The notes under the pieces are model-generated. The model did no database searches and had not been told where the DNA came from. It worked only from the letters and a program-made list of their open reading frames with translations. From NCBI GenBank assembly GCA_902826685.1, contig CADEFT010000016.1, positions 59,676 through 123,675 on the forward strand: DNA of 64,000 bases, read 5' to 3'. This DNA is from an uncultured Acidobacteriota bacterium (GTDB lineage Bacteria; Acidobacteriota; Terriglobia; Bryobacterales; Bryobacteraceae). Positions within the stretch are counted from its first letter, which is position 1. Every line of letters begins with the position of its first letter. Below are positions 17,274 through 25,957 of the stretch, one piece after another. The position numbers were made by a program, and so were the translations under genes.

Positions 17274-18788
17274 TTGCTGAGACTGACGATCTGGCTTTTG
17301 AGTTGGGTTGTTGCAGGCAATGCCGTTGAATTACCGGTTGGCACGTTGCTTTGCGTTCGACTGACGGAGCCGTTAAGCTCGGACGGTTCCCGGGCGGACG
17401 AGGCGGTTCAAGGCATGCTGGCGGTGCCGGTGGAGCTTGATGGCAAGATCGGCCTTCCGGCCCGTACGCCCGTCTCCGGCCGCGTGTCGTCGGTGCGCCC
17501 GGTGGGCATGGGTTTACGGCGCGACCGCGCTTACCTGGATATCGAGATTACGAGCATCCGTCCCGCCGGAAGCGAATCGATACCGGTGATCGCGCGAGTG
17601 GTGGCGGTGGAGAACGCGCGGGAGAAGGCGGGCAAGACTGGGCGCATCATGGGCGCGGTGGCGGCCGACGTGCCGCAGGTCTTCTTCACGCTGCGCACGT
17701 ACCAGCTTCCGGTGTTGAGTCCCTTTCCCGATCCGATCCGGCTATTGCGGCTGGGTGTGTTTCCCTTCTTTCCCCAACCGGAAATCCGGCTGCCGCGCGG
17801 CACCGACCTTTGGGTGAGACTGGCTGAGCCGGTGAAGGTTCCCGAAGCGCGGGTGAAGGCGCCGGCTTCGGTCGCCGTGGATGCGGCGCGTCTGCCAAAG
17901 CAGGTGTCATCGACCAAGGGGAAACCGGCCGACGTGGTGAACCTGGCTTTCGTGGGCAGCCAGGAGGAATTGGATGAAGCCTTCGAGCGATCCGGCTGGG
18001 ACAGGGCACACGAACCGAACTGGCGGACGGCGTTCCACACGGTGCGCAACGTATTCGCGCAACGCTACGACCCTTATCAGCCGATGTCGCGCATGAAGCT
18101 GCATGGCAGGGTGGCCGACCGGCAGTATCAGCGCGGGCTCAATACCTATAGCAAGCGTCATCATCTGCGGGTTTGGAAGACGGAAGAGGAACTGGGCGGC
18201 CGGCCGGTGTGGGTGGCGGCGGCTACTCACGATATCGGAATCCGGTACCTGTGGAAGCGCTTTCATTTCACGCACGCCATCGATCCGAAGATCGATGTGG
18301 AGCGGGCGAAGGTGGCGGCGGATCTGGCCTTTTCCGGTTGCGTGGAAGACTCCGAATTGCGGGCGCGCGAATTTCCAGGGGTGTTGCGAAACGCCGAGGG
18401 CGCGCGGATGGAGACCGACGGCGGGGTTCTGGCGCTGCGGTTGAAGCCGTGCGAGTTCGACCGTGTCGGCTCGGTGGCGGAACTGGCCCAGGCCTACAAA
18501 TGGAAGATGCCGTTCTGGAAGAAGATGCTGCAGCGGCAGGTGCTGATCGTGCGCAACGATTTCGTGCGGCTGAATGTGTTGTGGAACGGCGGGCGCCTGG
18601 CCAAACGCGCGGTTCTGGCCCTGGGCAAGCGCGATCACCGGAATCCGGCGGAGACGATGATCATGCCGAGAACCCGCTGGTCGCCAGGTACCGAGAACGT
18701 CTGGTCCACTTCGACGGCGAGCACGGCGGCTTCCCCGGCGGGCATCACGGCTTCGCTCTCGATTGAGAACGCGCCTCTGCTTGAGTAG
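17274..18788 (+). CDS. LssY C-terminal domain protein, secreted or membrane-tethered
   Basis: About 504 residues. A hydrophobic N-terminal segment (RLTIWLLSWVVAGNAV) is a signal peptide or anchor. Residues 220-430 resemble the LssY_C domain: DVVNLAFVGSQEELDEAFER, then LHGRVADRQYQRGLNTYSK and RHHLRVWKTEEELGGRPVWV, then AATHDIGIRY. The function of the domain is not known; it is sometimes fused to PAP2-like or DedA-type membrane proteins. Start: TTG 17274 follows AGGAG by five bases; GTG 17247 is the alternative without such a site. The last 51 codons overlap the convergent glycosyltransferase gene and have an unusual Ser/Thr/Ala-rich composition. Confidence 0.7.
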   Translation: MLRLTIWLLSWVVAGNAVELPVGTLLCVRLTEPLSSDGSRADEAVQGMLAVPVELDGKIGLPARTPVSGRVSSVRPVGMGLRRDRAYLDIEITSIRPAGSESIPVIARVVAVENAREKAGKTGRIMGAVAADVPQVFFTLRTYQLPVLSPFPDPIRLLRLGVFPFFPQPEIRLPRGTDLWVRLAEPVKVPEARVKAPASVAVDAARLPKQVSSTKGKPADVVNLAFVGSQEELDEAFERSGWDRAHEPNWRTAFHTVRNVFAQRYDPYQPMSRMKLHGRVADRQYQRGLNTYSKRHHLRVWKTEEELGGRPVWVAAATHDIGIRYLWKRFHFTHAIDPKIDVERAKVAADLAFSGCVEDSELRAREFPGVLRNAEGARMETDGGVLALRLKPCEFDRVGSVAELAQAYKWKMPFWKKMLQRQVLIVRNDFVRLNVLWNGGRLAKRAVLALGKRDHRNPAETMIMPRTRWSPGTENVWSTSTASTAASPAGITASLSIENAPLLE

Positions 18789-20506
18789 GTCCGGCGGGCT
18801 ACTTCCTTGCCGTCGAGAGTAAGGGTCACTTCGCGGGCGGGCGATTGATCGGGCAGGAAGAATTCCACTCGCACCGGCATCGCCGTGGGCGGACGCTTCA
18901 ACAGCAGGACTCCTTTTTTTTCCATCCAACGGTAGCGGCCGTCTTCCACGCGATCGATGCCGCTGACGATCTGTTGCCCGGCTTCGGGCGCGTTCATCGG
19001 CAGAAACGGCAGCGTGGGCGCGCGTTCGGCGACGCCCAGGATCTCCACCGTATCGATGGGGGCGCGGCTGATATCGAAGGCGCGGAAGCCGTGGGCGGCA
19101 TAGCTGTAGGCGGATGGTGAGTTGACGGCGAACAGCCGCAGGGGAAGGCTGGAAGTGACGGTATAGGTGGCCACCGGCGCGGGGGCTCCTCCGCCAGTGG
19201 TGAACGCAGTGGGCATGCCAGCCTGACTCGATACGACGAGGTGGCCGGGGTAGACGGCCTGGCCGCGCACCAGCGGTACGGCACCGGCCGATTCGGCGTA
19301 GTAGCGGAGACCGAACTCGCCGTTGATCCAGACACGCTTGTTGGCCCAGTCCTTCTCATGACGGGCGACGATGGTGCGGTAGGCGTCCCAGTGATCGTAG
19401 TTCACTTTCGCCAGGGCGAGGCCGAGCAGGAGTTGGATGGCGAGAGCGGGCCAGAGAATCGCACGGGTCGACCGGTTGACGGCCAGCATGGCGACGGGGG
19501 CGGCGATAGGCAGCAGGTAGCGCGCCGAGCCCGCAAAGAACAGCGCCAGCGCGGCGGCGAAGAACACGAGCACCCAGGCGGCCAGGAAATCGTTGCGGTT
19601 GCGCCAGCACCACAACAGCAGGCGCAATCCGAGCAGGAAGAAGAGCCAGAACAGGGGATTGGGATCGAGATAGATGGCGAAGGGAACGGCGGCGGCCGCC
19701 AGCAGGAAGCTGCCGGGGCAGGGAACCAGGATCATCCAGCCGGCGTGAGTGGTGAGCGCGGCGGCGTTGCGCAGCTTGTTGGTCAGCGTCTGCAGTCCAT
19801 AGGTGGAGAAGTATCCGGCCAGGACTTCGGCGGGCAGCGTATCGGAGGTCAGCTTCTCGAAAAGCTGGTACGCGATGAGGGTAGCGGGCACGACGGCGAG
19901 CGCGGCCCAGCCCGGCTTCCAGTCTTTGCCGTTGCGCCAGAGGTAGAAGAGGAGGATGGGAACCATCACCAGCGATTGAAAGGCGGCCATCGCGGCCAAT
20001 GGCATGGCCAGACCGGCGGCGGCGAGGATCTTCCAAGACCGGCGGTCCACGGCTTTGACGTATAGCGCGATCGAAGCCAGCCAGAAGGCGAGAAACGGCA
20101 GGTCGCTTTCCAGCGACATTCCATTGACGATGAAGGCGGGGGTGGCGCAGGCGAGCAGCGTCGTGGTCAGGGGCTTGGTGGTGAAGCGACGGGCCAGAGA
20201 CAGAGTGGAGAGACCGGCGATCAGCGAGAAGACGATATAGAAGCAATGAAATCGTACCTCGCTGATGTCGCCGGACCAGGCAAGGAGTGCGGCCTGGGTC
20301 CAGGCGTTCAAGGGGGGATGAGGATGGCCTCGCATGGAGACCTTCTTACCTTGGAACACGAACTCGTAGTGCGAGGGATGAGCGGGATCGGTCTGCGCGT
20401 ATTGGGCGGCGCCGAGGTAGTTGACGTCGTCGCCCTGAACGGCCTGGTTGAGGAAGGGAAGCCGCAGCAGCAGGATGAAGAGAACTACCGCCGCGGCCTG
20501 GCGCAC
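18635..20506 (-). CDS. Membrane glycosyltransferase, GT39/ArnT-like
   Basis: About 623 residues with about ten membrane helices in the first 400 positions and a soluble, beta-rich C-terminal domain. The first luminal loop LNQAVQGDDVNYLGAAQYAQ carries the acidic pair typical of polyprenyl-phosphate-sugar-dependent glycosyltransferases (PMT/ArnT fold), and RGHPHPPLNAWTQAALLAW is the next conserved stretch. It would transfer a sugar to a lipid or protein on the outer side of the inner membrane. GTG 20506 lies one base after the gcvPB stop; ATG 20554 would overlap gcvPB by 47 bases. Location behind the glycine cleavage genes looks incidental. The 3' end overlaps the convergent LssY_C gene by 154 bases. 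Confidence 0.75.
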   Translation of the reverse strand: MRQAAAVVLFILLLRLPFLNQAVQGDDVNYLGAAQYAQTDPAHPSHYEFVFQGKKVSMRGHPHPPLNAWTQAALLAWSGDISEVRFHCFYIVFSLIAGLSTLSLARRFTTKPLTTTLLACATPAFIVNGMSLESDLPFLAFWLASIALYVKAVDRRSWKILAAAGLAMPLAAMAAFQSLVMVPILLFYLWRNGKDWKPGWAALAVVPATLIAYQLFEKLTSDTLPAEVLAGYFSTYGLQTLTNKLRNAAALTTHAGWMILVPCPGSFLLAAAAVPFAIYLDPNPLFWLFFLLGLRLLLWCWRNRNDFLAAWVLVFFAAALALFFAGSARYLLPIAAPVAMLAVNRSTRAILWPALAIQLLLGLALAKVNYDHWDAYRTIVARHEKDWANKRVWINGEFGLRYYAESAGAVPLVRGQAVYPGHLVVSSQAGMPTAFTTGGGAPAPVATYTVTSSLPLRLFAVNSPSAYSYAAHGFRAFDISRAPIDTVEILGVAERAPTLPFLPMNAPEAGQQIVSGIDRVEDGRYRWMEKKGVLLLKRPPTAMPVRVEFFLPDQSPAREVTLTLDGKEVARRTYSSRGAFSIESEAVMPAGEAAVLAVEVDQTFSVPGDQRVLGMIIVSAGFR

Positions 20507-20507
20507 C

Positions 20508-21983
20508 TTAGGGTTTCCAGCGAAGCACTGGTTTGCGGGCGGCGCCCACTTCATCCACGCGCGGGGTGCGTGTGCAGTGCGGCGCGTCGAGCACCAGCTT
20601 GGGGCTGGTGTCGATCTCGTTGGCGATGTCGATCATGGCCTGAATGAACAGGTCGAGTTCCTGCTTGCCTTCGGTCTCGGTCGGCTCGATCATGATGGCG
20701 CCGTGAACGATCATCGGGAAGCTCACCGTGTAGGGGTGGAAGCCATAGTCGATCAGACGCTTGGCGATGTCGCCGGTACGGACGCCCTTGGCTTCCTGGC
20801 GGTCGTGGCTGAAAACGCACTCGTGCATGCTGGGGCTGGTGAAGGGCATGTCGTAGTGGTTTTCGAGGCCCTTGCGAATGTAGTTGGCGTTCAGCAGGGC
20901 ATCGAGCGTGGCCACGCGCAGTCCCGGTCCGCCGTGGGCCATGATGTAGGCCAGGGCGCGGATGAGAACGCCGTAGTTGCCGTAGAACGCGCGCACCTTG
21001 CCGATCGACAGCGGGCGGTCGTAATCGAACTCGAACATGTCCTTGACGCGCTTCAGCCGCGGCACGGGCAGGAATGGTTCCAGATGCTTTTTGACGGCAA
21101 CGGCGCCCGAACCCGGTCCGCCGCCGCCGTGCGGCGTGGAGAACGTCTTGTGCAGGTTGAGGTGCATGACGTCGATGCCGAAATCGCCGGGGCGGGCGAG
21201 CCCGACCAGCGCATTCATGTTGGCGCCGTCCATGTAGACCAGCGCACCCTTGGAATGCATGATCTCGGTGGCTTTGACGATGTCCTTTTCGAAAATGCCG
21301 ACGGTGTTTGGATTGGTCACCATCAGCGCGGCGGTCTCATCGTCGACCAGGCGGGCGAGTTCGGCGAGGTCGATAGTGCCTTCGGCGTTCGATTTCAGAT
21401 TCGTCACCGAATAGCCGACCATGGCGGCGGTGGCGGGGTTGGTCCCGTGGGCCGAATCCGGAATGATGATCTTTTTGCGGGCCTTGCCGCGATGTTCGAG
21501 CAGGGCGCGAATGAGCAGCACGCCGGTGAGCTCGCCGTGGGCTCCGGCGGCGGGTTCGAGGGTCACGGCGTCCATGCCGGTGATTTCGGCCAGCGCCGAT
21601 TCGAGCTGCGACATGATCTCCATGGCGCCCTGGGAAACCGAGGCGGGCTGATACGGATGCGCCCAAAGCAGACCCTCGGTGCGCGCCACTTGTTCATTGA
21701 CGCGCGGATTGTATTTCATCGTGCAGGAACCCAAGGGGAACATGCCGAGGTCGATGGCGTAGTTCCAGGTCGACAGGCGCGTGAAGTGACGGATGATCTC
21801 GAGTTCGCTCACTTCGGGGAAGTGCTCAATCTCCTGGCGGGCGTTGGCGGCGCCGAGCGCTTCGGCGGGATCGACTTGCGGCACGTCGAGATCGGGCAAT
21901 TGATAGCCGCGCTTGCCGGGTGAGCTGATCTCGAATAGCAGCGGCTCATTCTGGCTGATGTGCTGTCTGGTTTTGCCTGGCAT
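20508..21983 (-). CDS. gcvPB: Glycine dehydrogenase (decarboxylating) subunit 2
   Basis: C-terminal-half subunit of the split P-protein of the glycine cleavage system, which decarboxylates glycine and passes the aminomethyl group to lipoyl-GcvH. The 491-residue protein has the PLP-binding Lys279 in HLNLHKTFSTPHGGGGPGSG, the upstream MFPLGSCTMKYNPR, and the glycine-rich PDSAHGTNPATAAM. Split P-proteins are usual for Acidobacteria and Firmicutes. Its ATG shares one base with the gcvPA stop (TAATG). Confidence 0.97.
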   Translation of the reverse strand: MPGKTRQHISQNEPLLFEISSPGKRGYQLPDLDVPQVDPAEALGAANARQEIEHFPEVSELEIIRHFTRLSTWNYAIDLGMFPLGSCTMKYNPRVNEQVARTEGLLWAHPYQPASVSQGAMEIMSQLESALAEITGMDAVTLEPAAGAHGELTGVLLIRALLEHRGKARKKIIIPDSAHGTNPATAAMVGYSVTNLKSNAEGTIDLAELARLVDDETAALMVTNPNTVGIFEKDIVKATEIMHSKGALVYMDGANMNALVGLARPGDFGIDVMHLNLHKTFSTPHGGGGPGSGAVAVKKHLEPFLPVPRLKRVKDMFEFDYDRPLSIGKVRAFYGNYGVLIRALAYIMAHGGPGLRVATLDALLNANYIRKGLENHYDMPFTSPSMHECVFSHDRQEAKGVRTGDIAKRLIDYGFHPYTVSFPMIVHGAIMIEPTETEGKQELDLFIQAMIDIANEIDTSPKLVLDAPHCTRTPRVDEVGAARKPVLRWKP

Positions 21984-23296
21984 TATCGGAAAGCCTCATG
22001 AACGGCGTCGATGTGTTCGCGCTTCACCATCTCGGTGGCGCACAGCAGCATGCAGCCGCTGAGTTCAGGATAGAAGCGGGCGAGATCGAGACCGCCGACA
22101 ATCTTTTTGCCAAGCAGCGCGTCATTGATCGCCTGGGGCGTTTGGGCGCCGGCCGAAGCGACGAATTCGTTGAAGACGCTTCCGGAGAAGCGGCGCTTCA
22201 ACCCCTTGGCGAGGTATTGCGTTTTGGCGATGTTCTGTTCGGCGAGCTCGCGCAAACCCTGCTTGCCGTAGACCGACATGAACACCGTCGCCATGAGCGC
22301 GATCAGCGCCTGGTTGGTACAGATGTTCGATGTCGCTTTCTCGCGGCGGATGTGCTGCTCGCGAGTGGAAAGCGTAAGGCAGAAGGCGCGGTTGCCATTG
22401 GAGTCCTTGGTTTCGCCCGCCAGCCGGCCGGGCAGTTGGCGCATGAATTTCTCTTTGGTGGCGATGATGCCGGCGTAGGGGCCGCCATAACTGGGCGGAT
22501 GAGCGAACGACTGCATCTCACCGGCGACGATGTCGGCATCGCGCGGCGGCTCGAGAATGCCGAGCGATACCGCTTCGCTGAACAGATAGACCAGCAGGGC
22601 GCCGTGCTTGTGAGCCAATTCCGCGGCCTTCTTCCAATCCTCCACGCAGCCAAAGAAGTTCGGCGATTGGATGAGGACGGCCGCCGTGTCTTTATCGAGC
22701 TTGGATTCGAGATCGGCGAGGTCGATGCAGCCGGTGGCGCCGTCGTAACCGAATTCGGTCACCGGCAGGCCCTGATATTTAAAGTAAGTGTTGAGGACCG
22801 CGCGGTATTCGGGATGAACCGTTTTGGCGGCCAGCACCTTGTGGCGGCCGGTGACGCGAACGGCCATCATGGCCGCCTCGGGCGCGGCCGTCGAGCCGTC
22901 GTACATGGAGGCGTTGGCGACATCCATGCCGGTGAGTTGGCAGATCATCGTCTGGAATTCGAAGATGGTGGTGAGCGTGCCCTGGGCCATTTCGGCCTGG
23001 TAGGGCGTGTAAGAAGTGAGGAACTCACCGCGCGAGGCCACCACGTCGCACAGCACGGGCCGGAAATGGCTATAGGCGCCGGCGCCGAGAAAGCTGGCGA
23101 AGCCGACGGCGTTGCGATCGGCCTGGCGGCGGAAATAATCGACGATGTCGAATTCGGACTTGCCGGGCGCGATGTTCAACGGGCGGTTGAGCTTCACCTC
23201 GGCGGGCAGATGGGCATAGAGGCCGTCGAGCGAATCGAGGCCCAGGGTGGCGAGCATTTCACGGCGCTCGCTGTCAGACTTCGGTAAGTATCGCAA
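21983..23296 (-). CDS. gcvPA: Glycine dehydrogenase (decarboxylating) subunit 1
   Basis: N-terminal-half subunit of the split glycine decarboxylase, 437 residues. Recognisable segments are the start MRYLPKSDSERREMLATLGL, the YTPYQAEMAQGTLTTIFEFQ strand, DVANASMYDGSTAAPEA and QREQHIRREKATSNICTNQA-like C-terminal text (here TREQHIRREKATSNICTNQA). It forms the P-protein with the product of the overlapping gcvPB gene. It starts 8 bases after gcvH. Confidence 0.97.
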   Translation of the reverse strand: MRYLPKSDSERREMLATLGLDSLDGLYAHLPAEVKLNRPLNIAPGKSEFDIVDYFRRQADRNAVGFASFLGAGAYSHFRPVLCDVVASRGEFLTSYTPYQAEMAQGTLTTIFEFQTMICQLTGMDVANASMYDGSTAAPEAAMMAVRVTGRHKVLAAKTVHPEYRAVLNTYFKYQGLPVTEFGYDGATGCIDLADLESKLDKDTAAVLIQSPNFFGCVEDWKKAAELAHKHGALLVYLFSEAVSLGILEPPRDADIVAGEMQSFAHPPSYGGPYAGIIATKEKFMRQLPGRLAGETKDSNGNRAFCLTLSTREQHIRREKATSNICTNQALIALMATVFMSVYGKQGLRELAEQNIAKTQYLAKGLKRRFSGSVFNEFVASAGAQTPQAINDALLGKKIVGGLDLARFYPELSGCMLLCATEMVKREHIDAVHEAFR

Positions 23297-23304
23297 CGGG
23301 GAAG

Positions 23305-23682
23305 TTATGCTCCTATGTAGGTTTGATAGTCCGCCGCCGACATTAGCGACTTTATTTCTTCAGGGGAGGTGAGCCGCACTTTGACAAGCCACGCGGCGCC
23401 GTGAGGATCCTCATTCAGCTTTTCAGGGGACTGCGTCAGCATTTCATTGATCTCGACGACTTCGCCCGAGACCGGCGAATAGATGTCGGAGACGGCTTTG
23501 ACCGATTCCACCGAGCCGATGGTTTTGCCCTGATCGATGGTGGCGCCGATTTTCGGGAGGTCGACGTAGACGATATCTCCCAGTTCGTGCTGGGCGTGGT
23601 CGGTGATGCCGATGGTGCCGGTGCCCGATTCGACTCGGACCCATTCGTGTTCCTTGGTGTAGCGCAGATTGTCCGGATACAT
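23305..23682 (-). CDS. gcvH: Glycine cleavage system H protein
   Basis: 125-residue lipoyl carrier that shuttles the aminomethyl intermediate between the P, T and L proteins. The lipoylation site is Lys62 in GSVESVKAVSDIYSPVSGEV. The N-terminus NLRYTKEHEWVRVESGTGTI and C-terminal LMSAADYQTYIG are standard. It starts directly after the gcvT stop codon with no gap. L protein (lipoamide dehydrogenase) is not encoded here and must be shared with other complexes. Confidence 0.97.
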   Translation of the reverse strand: MYPDNLRYTKEHEWVRVESGTGTIGITDHAQHELGDIVYVDLPKIGATIDQGKTIGSVESVKAVSDIYSPVSGEVVEINEMLTQSPEKLNEDPHGAAWLVKVRLTSPEEIKSLMSAADYQTYIGA

Positions 23683-24789
23683 TTAGTTGGCTCTCTTGTA
23701 AAAAGGAATCGGGCGCGTGACGGCGTCGACGGGCTGATTCCGGATCAGGATCTGAAAAGTCTTGCCGGGTTGAGTGTGGGCCACCGGCAAGTAACAAAGT
23801 CCGATGTTCTTGTTGAGCGTGGGCGACGGGCCGCCGGAGGTGACCCAGCCGGCGATCTCGCCGCCAATCATGGTTTCGTAGCCATCCCGTCCGATGCCGC
23901 GGCCGGTCATTTCGAATCCGGTGAGCAGCCGGGTGATTCCCTTTTCCTGCTGCGCGAGCAGGGCCTGCCGTCCGAGGAAGTCGCCCTTGTCGAATTTGCA
24001 CATGCGGCCGAGCCCGGCTTCGAGCGGCGTGATGGAGGCGGTGATTTCATGCCCGTAGAGCGCCATGGCGCACTCCAAGCGCAGTGTGTTGCGGGCGCCA
24101 AGGCCGGCGGGCTTGATGCCGTATTCCTGGCCGGCGGCCATTAATTCGTTCCAGATTTTTTCGGCGGAAGCGGGAGCGATGTAGACCTCATAGCCGTGTT
24201 CGCCGGTATAGCCGCTGCGTGCGATGCGCGCTGGAACGCCGCACACTTCACCGTCGGCGAAATGGTAATACTTGATGGGCGCGAGATCGGTGGCCGTCAG
24301 CTTTTGCAGCGTAAGTTGAGACTTCGGCCCCTGAACGGCGATCTGGGCGTACTTGGGACTGGAAAACTCCACCTCACAATCGAGGCGGTTGTGCTCACGG
24401 ATGTGCTCGTAGTCCTTGTCCTGATTGGAGGCGTTGACGCAAAGGAAATAATGATCGTCGGCCACCTTGTGGACCAGGATGTCGTCGACGAATCCGCCAT
24501 GCTCGTAAAGCAGAGCCGAATAGTGCGCCTGGCCGGGTTTGAGCTTGGAAACCGCGTTGGGCGTGAGGGATTCGAGAAGCTGCAGCGCCTGGGGCCCGCG
24601 CACGTCGATTTCGCCCATGTGGCTGACGTCGAAAAGACCCACGTCGCGGCGGACGCAATGGTGTTCTTCGATGATCGAACTGTACTGGACCGGCATGTCC
24701 CAGCCGCCGAAATCGACCATCCTGGCGCCTAGATTTCGATGGGCTGAGTTCAGCGGCGTCTTCAATAGCGGAGCAACGCTGGCACTCAT
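23683..24789 (-). CDS. gcvT: Aminomethyltransferase, glycine cleavage T protein
   Basis: Transfers the methylene group from aminomethyl-lipoyl-GcvH to tetrahydrofolate, releasing ammonia. The 368-residue protein has MPVQYSSIIEEHHCVRRDVG followed by LFDVSHMGEIDVRGPQA, the folate-binding region, GYTGEHGYEVYI and LGARNTLRLECAMALYGHEI. First gene of the gcvT-gcvH-gcvPA-gcvPB operon. The 142-base gap upstream holds no glycine riboswitch that I can recognise. Confidence 0.97.
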   Translation of the reverse strand: MSASVAPLLKTPLNSAHRNLGARMVDFGGWDMPVQYSSIIEEHHCVRRDVGLFDVSHMGEIDVRGPQALQLLESLTPNAVSKLKPGQAHYSALLYEHGGFVDDILVHKVADDHYFLCVNASNQDKDYEHIREHNRLDCEVEFSSPKYAQIAVQGPKSQLTLQKLTATDLAPIKYYHFADGEVCGVPARIARSGYTGEHGYEVYIAPASAEKIWNELMAAGQEYGIKPAGLGARNTLRLECAMALYGHEITASITPLEAGLGRMCKFDKGDFLGRQALLAQQEKGITRLLTGFEMTGRGIGRDGYETMIGGEIAGWVTSGGPSPTLNKNIGLCYLPVAHTQPGKTFQILIRNQPVDAVTRPIPFYKRAN

Positions 24790-24931
24790 GAATCCTTCAA
24801 TCTAACACAGCAGACAAGCGGGTTCGGCGCGATTGAGGGGATATCGCCTAGGTATGCCAGATATATGGCCAAAAACTCGCCAGCGGGGGATTCCAAAAGC
24901 CTGGGCAGGCACGGGACAATAGATTCTTCCG

Positions 24932-25354
24932 ATGCACTTTGTGAGACCGGCGGGCAGCTTTTGCGGTGTTCTGGCGTTGGCCGTTCTCTGTCTTCCTTTG
25001 CTGCAGGATGGTGCGCCGGCCGGGCTGCATTGGGTCGCGGTCGCGCTGGGACATCTGGGAGCCTGGGTGCTGGGCGCGGTGCTTCTCGGCATTTGCCTGA
25101 TTCAGGGATGGCTCGACTGGATCTCGGGGAGCGTGGCGGGGCGATGGGTATCGGCGTATGCGGCTCACATGGTGCTGGGCCTGGTGTCACTCGCGCTGGT
25201 TCCGGAACAACGGACTGCGACGGCGCAGTTGGCGCTGGCGGCGGCGCTTCTGGCGGGTGAGATCGTCTACTTTCTGGTGTTGCTGCACTCGGGTATTTGG
25301 GCGGCGCATCCGGCTCGCAACGTTCGGCGAAATCTGAATGAGAACTTGACGTAG
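24932..25354 (+). CDS. Four-helix membrane protein, unknown
   Basis: A 140-residue protein with about four hydrophobic helices (near residues 8-25, 34-57, 73-90 and 100-120) and a basic tail. No motif places it in a family. It is divergent from gcvT and followed after 22 bases by the transposase-like gene on the same strand. No ribosome-binding site is evident before ATG 24932. Confidence 0.55.
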   Translation: MHFVRPAGSFCGVLALAVLCLPLLQDGAPAGLHWVAVALGHLGAWVLGAVLLGICLIQGWLDWISGSVAGRWVSAYAAHMVLGLVSLALVPEQRTATAQLALAAALLAGEIVYFLVLLHSGIWAAHPARNVRRNLNENLT

Positions 25355-25376
25355 CGCCCTGCACTATCAGGGAGAG

Positions 25377-25841
25377 ATGCGGCCTCTGCTATTCACTTTC
25401 TACCTGGAGGGAAGCCTTCCCGGATCGAACCGGTATCTGGATGAGCGGGAGGGTCCGCGCTGGCTGGAGCGTCCCGAAATAGCACACGTCATGTCGGAGT
25501 GCATCGAGCGCGGAGCGGAGAAGCAGCACTACCGGATTCATGCCTACGTGATCATGGCCAATCATGTTCATCTGCTGGCGGCGCCAAAGGTGCAGGTGCC
25601 GGTGCTGTTGCAGTCGCTGCGTACGGAAAGCGCGCGTGAAGCCAACCGGCTTCTGGGACGTACCGGCCATCCGTTCTGGCATCGCGAGTCGGTGCGGCAG
25701 CCGATCCGCAACCGGACGGAACTCGAACGCATTCGCGCCTACGTGGAATGGAATCCGGTGAAGGCGGGGCTGGTGGCACGGCCGGAGCTTTACGCGTGGT
25801 CGAGCGCTGGTGGGGCGAGCCGGTCCGCGGTGGCGGGGTGA
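25377..25841 (+). CDS. REP-associated tyrosine transposase (RAYT, Y1_Tnp family)
   Basis: A 154-residue HUH single-strand endonuclease of the IS200-like Y1 family. The metal-binding HUH-type motif is His63-x-His65 in YVIMANHVHLLAAP; the predicted nucleophile, by position relative to E. coli TnpA-REP, is Tyr122 in AYVEWNPVKAGLV; the ending YAWSSA is family-typical. Such proteins nick and join repetitive extragenic palindromes and are usually single-copy, domesticated genes rather than mobile elements. The N-terminus lacks the common leading strand found in longer relatives. Hairpin repeats lie immediately downstream (25854-25957), in agreement with a RAYT-REP pair. Confidence 0.8.
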   Translation: MRPLLFTFYLEGSLPGSNRYLDEREGPRWLERPEIAHVMSECIERGAEKQHYRIHAYVIMANHVHLLAAPKVQVPVLLQSLRTESAREANRLLGRTGHPFWHRESVRQPIRNRTELERIRAYVEWNPVKAGLVARPELYAWSSAGGASRSAVAG

Positions 25842-25853
25842 GGGCGCCGTAAC

Positions 25854-25957
25854 GCGAGGCACGTTGCCTCGCCGGGCTGATCATGGAAGTACGCGCCGGC
25901 GGTGCCGGGATACATGAGCCAGGGTGTGGTACCGCGCAAGGTGGCGAGGCAGTGCCT
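25854..25957. repeat. Two REP-like palindromic elements behind the RAYT gene
   Basis: A perfect hairpin GCGAGGCA-CGT-TGCCTCGC occupies 25854-25872. The same GCGAGGCA word recurs at 25944-25951, followed by GTGCCTAC, giving a second, shorter palindrome (AGGCA/TGCCT). The shared core, the opposite-arm symmetry and the place directly downstream of a REP-associated transposase suggest REP elements. Confidence 0.5.
25876..25936. repeat. Copy 1 of a duplicated gene 3' end
   Basis: About 60 bases (from GGGCTGATCATG through GTGGTACC) repeat, with a few changes, the segment at about 25968-26028, which codes for the last ~20 residues of the adjacent minus-strand gene (TAPWLMYPGTAGAHIMIS). Copy 1 would encode TTPWLMYPGTAGAYFHD and has no gene body, so it is a loose duplicate of the gene tail lying between the two REP-like hairpins. 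Confidence 0.65.

Noticed and set aside
24790..24931. Glycine riboswitch upstream of gcvT
   Set aside because: Only a short, imperfect palindrome was seen (GCCAGATATATGGC); the conserved tandem aptamer cores were not found.
25677..25710. Loss of a catalytic Tyr in the RAYT because ESYDH reads ESVRQ
   Set aside because: By comparison with E. coli TnpA-REP the nucleophile is the later Tyr in the AYVEWNP segment (Tyr122), which is present.
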